Source: Tetranychus cinnabarinus
Lineage: Eukaryota; Arthropoda; Arachnida; Trombidiformes; Tetranychidae
Length of the DNA stretch: 64,000 nt
Assembly: GCA_022266195.1 (NCBI GenBank)
Contig: WHVY01000001.1
Span: 21,018,001-21,082,000 of the forward strand
Direction: 5' to 3'
The notes under the pieces are model-generated. The model saw only the letters and a program-made list of their open reading frames with translations, was not told the DNA's origin and searched no databases. Below are positions 13,061-22,276 of the stretch, piece by piece. The translations under genes and the position numbers were made by a program. Within the stretch, counting starts at the first letter, position 1; each line of letters starts with the position of its first letter.

Positions 13061-16000
13061 TTAAAACTTCGAGGTACAAACGAAATCATTTTCCATCCAA
13101 GAGCATGTTTTCCGCATTTGCTTAACTAATCAAAAGTGTGAAGCATTTCCAAGTCAAAAGGCGATAGAAAATGAAATTTGCAATTCAGTTCAAGTCGATA
13201 AATATTTGCAAACATTTCACTACTTTGACTCTAAAAGACTAACATTATGCTTGAATACTGTGACATTTTGTTGGCGAAAACTCATTCCCAAAATTCTATT
13301 GAAAGAATTTGCATTATTCTCTTGATGCGTAATTAAATGTACAATTGATCATTAGGCATCGATAGACTTTTAATATTATTGAGTTAACTTGTACATTTTT
13401 TATTGCAACTCAAATCCTATTTGCACTTTTGTTGCTGGCAACATTAACAATGTTATCATCATTACTTTGATATATAAATATAAATACTTTTGTGTGTCTA
13501 TGTGTCTGTTTATCAGCAGATAACTTGAACCCTAAATCACTCAACTATTATTTTCACATCAAATGAAACACAGTTTTATCTGCACAAAAAAAAAGGATTA
13601 TCAGGATTCCCAGGCAATTTTGAAGCAAAAAAAAGAAGTTTCCATTTCCGATTTTATTATTTCCATTGGAGTGCAAACATTTCTTAATAATGGATGCGTA
13701 TTACTCTATAGCTTTTGATAACGTATAATAATAATAATAATAAAAATAGCAATAATGATGATGATATTTGGCTTTATTGTTTCAAATAATTCACATCTTT
13801 CTCTCTTCTCTCTTGAGGAAAGAATCCCCAAAAACAGAATATCAGATTCATACTTTTTTCATATTCTATCATCATCATCATCATCATGAAACATAATCTT
13901 TAACAATTGTGAGGCTCATTATTATACAATGGAATTTCATTTTTACTTTTTTCCCTCGACTGTTCACTTTTCCTGTGCTTTTTCTGTCAAGATAAACTTT
14001 TAACACTTGAATGAGTTGATGAAAACTGGCCAATGTAAGGTTAAAGAGTGTCAATTGCTAGAAGTATATCACATTAATTAACCAACAATACAACTGTTAA
14101 TCTTTTCCTATTTTCCTGTCAAAATTGTTATTCTTTCACTTATCAGACGGCCAAACCAACAATACCTTTTATCATCCCTTTCAACTCATCATTTATAATT
14201 CTCAACATTTTGGGCGAAAAAAAAATATTCTTTTTCCTTCAAACTTTTCTTTTACAAATGTTTCCATTAATGCTCTTATTGACAATGTTTGCATTCATTA
14301 ATTAACTAATGAACCTCATCATTTGGCCATTTTGTCATGTTTGACTCTTGTTTCAAAAAAATGATAAAAATTGATTCAGCTTCAAGGTTCAATTATTCAT
14401 CTTTAACTTGCAATTTACATTTTAATGATTATAAATTGAAAAGTCTCAAGTCATTAAATAAGTTGAAATGAACAGCAAAAGGGGAAAAGTGTAGTGATAC
14501 ATTTATAATTACATTTTCATTCAGCACATCTCAATTAATTTCCCCTGAAACTTTTCGCTTTTCTTCTTCTTCTTCTTCTTTTTGTCTTCACAAATGATTA
14601 CAATTTTAACGAGTCTAACCAGCCTTCATTTGATCATAACTCTTTCACCTCATTTATCGGTCACCAATCAGTTTGCCTTTAATTGTTGAACCATTCAAGT
14701 AAAGTTTATTATTGGAAACGTTAAATGATAGATGAAATTGGTGAGAGGAAAAAAAAGGAAAAAGTTCATTTCTTTTATAGCATTAATCAAAAATGCTGTC
14801 TAATCAATTATGTACATTGAAAACGAAACAGATAAGATAATGAAACTTTGAACCTAATAGCCATCATGGAATCTTTTCTCATCGATTTTAACCCAACTCT
14901 GCGTAAAGTTTAAGCTCATTGAAACTCTAATGAAATTTTCCCGTCAAAAAAAAGAAAAGATTGAAATCGAAATTTCGAAAGAAAAAAGTTGCCGAACTTT
15001 TACCAACTCGAATCGAACCATTGAACAAAATTAAATCTTTTCTAATGAGCCGTGTCGTAGCCATACTTACAAATAATAAACATAATAAGCATTTCGAGCT
15101 CTTATAATGAGCTCTCAGATTGAGCTCCCAAAATAATCTTTTTTCAGCAGAATGAACAATCTTTTCTTAACCCTTCCGGGATAACATTCTTAATCTTTTT
15201 GCTTTTCTCACACATTCAGCCTCTAGGTAATAGAAGGCTTTCGATGAGACTCAAATGTAAACTCAAAGTCAGATCTCAATCGGGTAGTTTTTCAGTTCAC
15301 GATCGTACGACTTTTAACTTTCAAACAAACCATGCTTTGATAATATTCCTGAAACAATTTTCTTTGCAGTTTTTTTTAAGTTTGTGTTGAATTTTCGTTT
15401 GATCACTACAAGCTGGTTGTGGCATTTTGAATTTTCGTCGAGAGAATTCGCTGAGAATTGGAAAGCTTAACGAAAGTTGTCATTTTCATTGGAGGGAAGG
15501 AAATGAAAATAGTAATAACAATGGAAAGAATGAAATTTTTTGTAACTTTCCTTTTGATAATAATAATGAAAAACAGATTTGGACGTTAAAACAGCAGCAG
15601 TAATGCTCTTAAGGAACAAGAAATGATTAATCGCTTTGAGAGGCTCAAAAAGATTGACTTTTTTCTTTGCTGATGCTCATTTTTTGTCTTTCTCTTTTCA
15701 TTTTTACTCTTCCTTTTCCCCTGTCTTTTCATTGTTGTTAATATCAAAGAAGATTCTTTTTTTTTACTTCAACTCTAGTTGAAGAGTTTACAAGAAGTTC
15801 AAGAATGCAAGAGTCAACAGTAGCAGCAACAACAAAAAAGAAAGAAACTTGAAGAAAAGAAGCTGCAAGAGAAACGAAGAGAAAAAAAGTTGCGAATTAA
15901 GTTGGCAGAAAAAGGTTAAATCATTTCTGAAAAGCTTGTTGTTTACATGTTCATTTTACCCTGGTTTGTGTTTAGACAATGGATCAAAGAGCATAAGAAA

Positions 16001-17816
16001 AAATCATCAACAATTGAATTTGTAAAGTCAACAAGAAACAAATGTTTGGTTAAAAGGCTGAAAAGATGGAAACTTGAATAATCGGTAAACTTTTTTCTTC
16101 CGCTCATTTGAATAGCGTCAAATTAGCAGAAAGTTAATGGAACCAAAAGGCAAAAGAGCAAAAATGAAAGTTTCGATTCTCTGAACAATTTACTCTCAAT
16201 TTTTTCACGTCTTCAGAGAACATCATTTTCGTTTCTTCCTTAAACCAGAACAATAGTTATCTGATCATTTAGACTGTCATTTAGGTGTCTTATCGTTATA
16301 CATGTATACAAATAATAGATGTATTTGTGTTGGAATAATAATAAAAAAAAGAAAAAGAGAAAAAAAATAAATATTCTTCTCATGGTTGTATTCATTTGGT
16401 GTTATCTGTTGAAGGAACAAGTCAAAGAATAAGTTGATCGGACTTTGCCTTGTAACACAAACCTCAACAGTCTGATGATATACGAAAATGATTTGCACTG
16501 GGAATGACAATTTTCACTTTTCCAGATATTCTGTGTTCCATTTTTTCTATTAGACTAACCATTATCATCATCTATTAATGGTCATTGATTCTCATTTTTT
16601 TTTGTTCTTCTTATTCTTTTCTGTCCTTTTTCCGTTCTTGTCTTTGCACATTCGAATGGTTGTTCGCTTTCAAAGGCCACCTTGAAATATCAATGACTTT
16701 TTTTTCTCCTTTTTTTTCTTTTCCATTTTCATGCTTTTCTCTCTTTGGACGATATTGTTCTGTAACATGTTCACATGATAATATACAAAATGTTGCCATA
16801 ACAAAATGATAACCTTAAGGACGATTTATCTTGAATCCAACGGAATGAAAGAAGAGGAGAAAAAAGTGGAGAAAAGTATTCATCATTTTTCTATTAAAGA
16901 ATAATAATTTTCAATATCGTTTGGCAATATTTCATGAAAAGTGTGAAAATGAATACATGATATTCCAACATTTATTCAATGTTTCTATTTTCCTCTTTTC
17001 CTCTTCGCTCTTTTTTTCTGCTTTATTAAACACTTTTCTCACTCTCTTTCTGTATTTGATTTGCTTTCGTGGACTGAATAATTTATCAAATAACTTCAAG
17101 TTGATATCTGTTAATCTTATAATCATTTGCAAATCATGAAAGTTTCATTGAAAAATTAAATTCTCAGTTATGAATCAGAATCGAACAAGTTTCGAGTTAC
17201 TTTTGTGACAAAATTTTCTCAAAACTTTTGAATCAGCAAATTGGAAATGCTTTTGATACAAAATTGATGAAGTTTCATTGACAGTTTTACAGGTTTACTG
17301 GACAGAATTTATTTCACTTTGAAATTTCATTTGAATCATTCAATGCATCAGATAAGATTAAATTGATAAAATCAACTTATAATGAAAAAAATTGCAACTT
17401 TAATATTCAAACAGATTTATCATTGAACGTATCAAATTTCATTCTCATTTGAATTGAAAACTTTTTCAATTCACACTTTTGACTATCTTTAGGCGATTCG
17501 AATTCAAAAAAAGGTGGAAATTTTTCTATTCAGATAATTCCTTACTCGTATAATTGAACGAAAATTCAAATCTGAGTTTGACTCTTCTAGTTCATCTCTA
17601 AGTTGCTCAATCGCGTTATCATTTCACCTTAAATTTTCAACAATATTCTAGTCGAAATCGTTATTTCCATACTTGAGCTTTCAAATTTTGATTGATTCAT
17701 TGATGGAAGTTCATTCTGGATAACGAGCTTATTATTCTTCGAACAAAAAGAACTTCATTCAACAGAATAATTTCTGATTCGATCAAGATTCAGATGCAAA
17801 AAGTTTTTTCCATAAA
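13061..17816. other. AT-rich non-coding DNA with microsatellites
   Basis: No coding exon recognised on either strand. Contains an ATA/ATAA microsatellite at about 13726-13745, an ATC repeat at about 13868-13887 and a CTT run at about 14562-14582. The rest is A/T-rich single-copy-looking sequence up to the gypsy target site. Confidence 0.5.
13726..13747. repeat. (ATA)n microsatellite
   Basis: Short run of ata/aat triplets ending in taaaaatag, followed shortly by a GATGATGAT run. Confidence 0.6.
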
Positions 17817-17820
17817 TACA
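17817..17820. repeat. Target-site duplication TACA, left copy
   Basis: TACA directly precedes the 5' LTR and is repeated at 22273-22276 directly after the 3' LTR. Four-base duplications are usual for Ty3/gypsy integrases. The neighbouring bases also permit ATACA/TACAT readings because the LTR ends are AT-rich. Confidence 0.8.
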
Positions 17821-18160
17821 TGTAAATGATCAACAATTAGTAACAATCAAGATTGATTGTTGAAGTTTATATTTATCCTTCTTTACTTGTAAAGACTTGG
17901 GTATTGTTAATTAACAATAAGGATTGGAAAGGAAAACTGAAGGAAAATTGACCATCTACGGATAGATTCATTCAGTTTAGATTTAACACATTAATCTATG
18001 TTTATCTTAAATTCATGTTTTCGATTCAACCATTAAAAATCTTATATATCTTTAACATAAGTTATTACATTAACGTATAGCTAAGATCCAATATCAGTTT
18101 TACTGGCTATTTCACAATAAGTTATTAAAATAACGTATATTGAGGACGAATATTCTTATA
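17821..18160 (+). repeat. 5' LTR, 340 bp
   Basis: Begins TGTAAATGATC and ends ATTCTTATA, so it has the TG start but not the usual CA end. An AT-rich TATATATC near 18042 is a possible TATA box. Two similar 23-bp motifs at 18057-18079 and 18117-18139, exactly 60 bp apart, share ATAAGTTATTA...TAACGTATA; the second contains the inverted repeat GTTATT-AA-AATAAC. They may be promoter or packaging elements. Confidence 0.93.
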
Positions 18161-18183
18161 AGTCGACAGGATTTACTGACAAA

Positions 18184-18963
18184 ATGAGTAGTACCGAAGA
18201 AAATTCAGTTAATTCAACTGAATGTCAACGTTATTTGAGTCATCGTCCGAAAATTCAAAAATATCGAGGAGCTGGTGATAAAATAACAATCGAAAATTGG
18301 TTCAAATTATTTGAAGAAACGGCTGTTCGTTATGATTGGGATTTGACAGATTTAACTGGCTGCATCATGGAACACCTTGAAGATGACGCATTAAACTATT
18401 ATTTTGATATTCGAGATGATTGTGATTGGCATGAATTAAAAGAGAAAATGATAAAAAGATTTGGGGTAAAGACAGCAGATCCGATCATCACTTTCATGAA
18501 TACTCATTATACTGATACTATGGGTATTGATGAGTATTTCAATGTCAAAAGAAGATTAGCTAGTCTAGCTGATTTTACCGAAAGCCAAGCAGTCACCATG
18601 ATGATTCAGGGTCTTGATAACTATTTGAAACAGTTCTTTGTCACCACCCAAGTTAAATCTTACGAAGAGTTTTACAGAATCGCTAAGACTGCTACTGCAA
18701 GCAGAAGTAATCAGATTCGATTGGTGAAACACGTTAATAACTCTGGTCATTATAACAGTAACAACAGTAATATTGATAAATCAAAAGATAATAATCGGGA
18801 TAAACGAAGTAAACCACCAAAGGGTCCATGTTTTAAGTGTCAACGAGCTGGTAAACCAAATCAACTTCATTGGTCTTGGGATTGTCCTATTGCGATTCCT
18901 ACAGTTAATCTTAATAATGTAGAGACTGAACCAAAATCCATTGAAGAACCTAATTTAAACTGA
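18184..18963 (+). CDS. gag: Gag polyprotein of the Ty3/gypsy element
   Basis: 259 codons from the first ATG after the LTR. The N-terminal two thirds resemble retrotransposon capsid (WFKLFEETAVRYDW, DALNYYFDIRDD, MMIQGLD). A basic linker (KDNNRDKRSKPPKGP) leads to a Cys/His knuckle near residues 218-236 with spacing CX2CX9HX4C (CFKCQRAGKPNQLHWSWDC). The usual nucleocapsid knuckle is CX2CX4HX4C, so this one has a widened centre. The frame ends at TGA 18961-18963, immediately after a T-TTA-AAC heptamer, which suggests a -1 shift into the pol frame. Gag would package the element RNA in cytoplasmic particles. Confidence 0.92.
   Translation: MSSTEENSVNSTECQRYLSHRPKIQKYRGAGDKITIENWFKLFEETAVRYDWDLTDLTGCIMEHLEDDALNYYFDIRDDCDWHELKEKMIKRFGVKTADPIITFMNTHYTDTMGIDEYFNVKRRLASLADFTESQAVTMMIQGLDNYLKQFFVTTQVKSYEEFYRIAKTATASRSNQIRLVKHVNNSGHYNSNNSNIDKSKDNNRDKRSKPPKGPCFKCQRAGKPNQLHWSWDCPIAIPTVNLNNVETEPKSIEEPNLN
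18954..18960 (+). promoter_or_regulatory. Candidate -1 ribosomal frameshift heptamer TTTAAAC
   Basis: The last three gag codons are AAT TTA AAC, so T-TTA-AAC lies in the correct register for tandem -1 slippage, directly before the gag TGA. After slippage the new frame reads LIKRPETHIVIDGLMNGKE, which looks like the start of a retroviral-type protease. TTTAAAC is an established efficient slippery sequence. I see no obvious downstream hairpin or pseudoknot. Confidence 0.6.
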
Positions 18964-18994
18964 TAAAGAGGCCTGAAACTCATATTGTCATTGA

Positions 18995-21922
18995 TGGACT
19001 AATGAATGGCAAGGAAATAAAATAATTTATGATCCTGGATCCAGAATTTCAATCATCAATAATAAACTAATTGAAAGTGAAGCATTGAAATTGATTTCAA
19101 TAAAATGCAATTCTTTGTTCGGAAATGGCAGGTTATCAGGTCTCTACACAGCTAATTTAGAAATCGGTAAAATTAAATTATCAGTTGACTTATTCGTCTC
19201 GAGTTTCAGTAATTTGGACTTATTATTGGGTTTAGATTTGATCTGGAAATTTAACCTCGAATGTTCAAGTGATTACGTCGTTACTCAATCTAAGACTACT
19301 AAATTACCAAGTAATATTGAATTTTTCAATCATAATGAATACGCCACTGTAATGTACAGTCAATTACCATGTAACAACATTGAAAATCGGAGGCTGTCAA
19401 ACTTATTGAGTGAATACAGTTACATCTTCTCAAATAACAAATTTGATATTGGTCTAATACAAGATCACAAATGTGTGATTGAACTTAATTCAAATGTTCC
19501 AATTGCTTTAAGACCATATCGCTGCTCAATAACTGACCAACAAACAATTAATAATGAGGTTAAAGAATTGCTCAAAAACAATATTATAAGAGAATCATCA
19601 TCCCCTTATGCATCACCAGTTACTCTGGCATACAAACGTGATGAAAATGAGAAGTCCCGTTTCTGTATTGATTATAGAAAATTAAATGAGATAACCATAC
19701 CCGATCGTTATCCAATGCCAAGAATTGAGGATATCATCGATAATCTGTTAGGTTCAACAATTTTCAGCATCTGCGATATGCGATCTGGGTTCTGGCATAT
19801 TCCGATAAATTCAAATGATATTGCCAAATCTGCATTTGTGACTATGAATGGACATTATGAATGGCTACGAATGCCTTTTGGTTTCAGAAATTGTCCGTCA
19901 ATATTTCAACGAACCATTCGATGTATTCTTGAAAAACATAAGTTAATCAATTTCTGTCATAATTACATTGATGATTTGATAATCTACTCAGAAAATGAAA
20001 ATGATCATATTGAACACTTGAAATTCGTATTCAAAGCAATGACTCATGAAAACATCAAGTTCAATTACTCAAAGTGCTCTTTCATGCAGTCAAGTGTCAA
20101 GTATTTAGGTCATGAGATATCACATAATCAAGTTAAACCACTGTCGAACAATATTGAATCGATATTAAGGCTTCATCGTCCAGCTAATATTACGGAATTG
20201 AGACGTTTCTTGGGAAAAATAAACTATTATCACAAATTTATTGCTAATATTGCTATTATTCTCAATCCTCTCCATCATCTGCTCAAAAAGAACGAGCCTT
20301 TTAATTGGACTGAAGAATGTCAAAAAGCGTTTGAAAAAATAAAAACAATAATTGCCTCTGCACCGGTTCTGAATATCTTCGATCCCAGTAAACAATGCAT
20401 TTTACAAACTGATGCAAGCATTAAAGGAATAGGTGCCATACTGAAGCAGCCAAATGAAAACGATATTTTGCATCCAATTGGCTATTTCAGTAAGAAACTG
20501 ACAAGTTACCAGGCAAAATATTCACCAACTGATATTGAATGCTTGGCAGTTGTAGAATCAATCAAGTATTGGCACCACTATTTGTATGGGAAAAAGTTCA
20601 CGGTTATTACTGATCATTTAGCCTTAAAAGCAATTCATAAATTTAAAGGACTGAACAGTAGATTGTTCACTTGGTCATTCTACTTGTCACAGTATGAGTT
20701 TGATGTCAAATACAGACCAGGCATTTACAATTGTGAAGCCGATTATTTATCAAGAAGTCCAACATTAGAGTTTGAATCAACAACACCAATTCCAATTGTA
20801 AATTTCTTAACAATTGATGAGATCGAACAATGTAGTGTTGATGATAAAATGACTAAACTCCCGAAAACAGTGAATGGTAACAGGAAAATAATTGTACCCG
20901 TACAATTAAGAGGTGTTTTAATGGATAGAGTTCACCAGAAATTCGATCACTTAGGGGCAATCAAGATGTTGAATCTGATATGTCATCGATATACTTGGCC
21001 AAATATGACGATCGATGTTATTGCATTTACTAGAAGCTGTAATGTATGTCAACTTGGAAAAACAAGAAGAGTTAAAAAGATTGCAAGTTTGAGTCAATTT
21101 GGTCCAGCAACAGAGCCATTTCAAATCATTTCAATTGATTCAGTTTGTGGATTAAATGGCTACAAATCAGTCAAATGTTATTTGCATATAGCCATTGATC
21201 ACTTTTCTCGATTCTCTTGGGGCCTATCTTCGAAGCATCAAACTTCAAATGAATTTATCAATCTAATACAAATTATCATGAAAACTGGAAAGCCGAAGAT
21301 ATTATTGTGTGATCAATACAAGGCATTAACTTCAAAATCCTTCCACAAATTTCTATCCGACAACAATATCATTATTCACTACATACCGAAATCATCACCT
21401 GAATGTAATGCAATGATTGAGAGATTAGGGGTTACATTATTAGATAAAATAAGGTGTAAATTGATTGAAAGTAACTATCGTTATTCATGGACAAAATACT
21501 TGAAAAATGTCATTAACTCATACAATAATACACCACATTCATCTGTTAAATTTTCTCCAAATTATCTAATGTATGGCGTACTACCGGATGCATCTATCAA
21601 ATGGCCTGATATTGGAACGGCTCGAAAATTGGCTTTTGAGGCGAGCGAGAAATCACATCGCACTAATAAGAAATACTTTGATTTGAAATGTTCAAATCGG
21701 TCTTTTAACATGAATGAATTTGTTTATGTTAAAAATCTGGATGGAATTAGTCTTGGTAAATTTGACCAAAAATATCTTGGTCCTTACAAAGTTCATTCGA
21801 AATTTGCTGATAATATTTATCTAATTGAGGTGGAAAATCAGCCAACAAATCTGAAAATGTTTCACTCTAAAAATATTTATGCTTTGCATGATGTTCAATT
21901 TGAACCGCTGCAAAATACTTAA
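18995..21922 (+). CDS. pol: Pol polyprotein (protease, RT, RNase H, integrase) of the Ty3/gypsy element
   Basis: The frame is open from 18995 to TAA at 21922. Counting residues from 19085: protease with active-site D-P-G-S just upstream (Asp codon 19031) and LLLGLDLI; reverse transcriptase with CIDYRKLN, MPFGFRNCP and the catalytic YIDD at residues 294-297; RNase H with LQTDAS (Asp 443) and TDHLALK; integrase with an HHCC finger (HQKFDH ... CNVC), catalytic D685, D743 and E779 (D,D-35-E), and a GPY-like tail (KYLGPYKVH). The frame has no initiator of its own, so it should be made by frameshifting from gag. The expected continuation from gag lies in the third frame and stops at TAA 19023-19025; the protease then continues in the second frame. 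One base missing in the A run 19019-19022 would account for this. The protease therefore appears interrupted, by mutation or by a homopolymer error. All other domains are uninterrupted. Confidence 0.93.
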   Translation, partial: WTNEWQGNKIIYDPGSRISIINNKLIESEALKLISIKCNSLFGNGRLSGLYTANLEIGKIKLSVDLFVSSFSNLDLLLGLDLIWKFNLECSSDYVVTQSKTTKLPSNIEFFNHNEYATVMYSQLPCNNIENRRLSNLLSEYSYIFSNNKFDIGLIQDHKCVIELNSNVPIALRPYRCSITDQQTINNEVKELLKNNIIRESSSPYASPVTLAYKRDENEKSRFCIDYRKLNEITIPDRYPMPRIEDIIDNLLGSTIFSICDMRSGFWHIPINSNDIAKSAFVTMNGHYEWLRMPFGFRNCPSIFQRTIRCILEKHKLINFCHNYIDDLIIYSENENDHIEHLKFVFKAMTHENIKFNYSKCSFMQSSVKYLGHEISHNQVKPLSNNIESILRLHRPANITELRRFLGKINYYHKFIANIAIILNPLHHLLKKNEPFNWTEECQKAFEKIKTIIASAPVLNIFDPSKQCILQTDASIKGIGAILKQPNENDILHPIGYFSKKLTSYQAKYSPTDIECLAVVESIKYWHHYLYGKKFTVITDHLALKAIHKFKGLNSRLFTWSFYLSQYEFDVKYRPGIYNCEADYLSRSPTLEFESTTPIPIVNFLTIDEIEQCSVDDKMTKLPKTVNGNRKIIVPVQLRGVLMDRVHQKFDHLGAIKMLNLICHRYTWPNMTIDVIAFTRSCNVCQLGKTRRVKKIASLSQFGPATEPFQIISIDSVCGLNGYKSVKCYLHIAIDHFSRFSWGLSSKHQTSNEFINLIQIIMKTGKPKILLCDQYKALTSKSFHKFLSDNNIIIHYIPKSSPECNAMIERLGVTLLDKIRCKLIESNYRYSWTKYLKNVINSYNNTPHSSVKFSPNYLMYGVLPDASIKWPDIGTARKLAFEASEKSHRTNKKYFDLKCSNRSFNMNEFVYVKNLDGISLGKFDQKYLGPYKVHSKFADNIYLIEVENQPTNLKMFHSKNIYALHDVQFEPLQNT

Positions 21923-21932
21923 AGCGTGGGGA
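21921..21932 (+). promoter_or_regulatory. Polypurine tract
   Basis: AAAGCGTGGGGA lies directly before the TGTAAATG start of the 3' LTR, the position where plus-strand DNA synthesis is primed in LTR elements. One pyrimidine pair interrupts the tract. Confidence 0.75.
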
Positions 21933-22272
21933 TGTAAATGATCAACAATTAGTAACAATCAAGATTGATTGTTGAAGTTTATATTTATCCTTCTTTACTT
22001 GTAAAGACTTGGGTATTGTTAATTAACAATAAGGATTGGAAAGGAAAACTGAAGGAAAATTGACCATCTACGGATAGATTCATTCAGTTTAGATTTAACA
22101 CATTAATCTATGTTTATCTTAAATTCATGTTTTCGATTCAACCATTAAAAATCTTATATATCTTTAACATAAGTTATTACATTAACGTATAGCTAAGATC
22201 CAATATCAGTTTTACTGGCTATTTCACAATAAGTTATTAAAATAACGTATATTGAGGACGAATATTCTTATA
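21933..22272 (+). repeat. 3' LTR, 340 bp
   Basis: Same length and, read base by base, the same sequence as the 5' LTR. It is followed by TACA, the right target-site duplication at 22273-22276. Confidence 0.95.
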
Positions 22273-22276
22273 TACA

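Larger units (their letters stand above)
17817..22276 (+). mobile_element. Ty3/gypsy LTR retrotransposon, nearly intact, very recent
   Basis: The element proper is 17821-22272 (4452 bp): 340-bp 5' LTR, gag, pol (protease, reverse transcriptase, RNase H, integrase) and 340-bp 3' LTR, flanked by TACA. The two LTRs read as identical along their whole length, so insertion is recent. Gene order PR-RT-RH-IN marks Ty3/gypsy. No envelope ORF follows pol and no chromodomain is visible after integrase. The first coding ATG lies only 23 bases after the LTR. Apart from one frame break inside the protease region, every domain is open. Confidence 0.95.
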
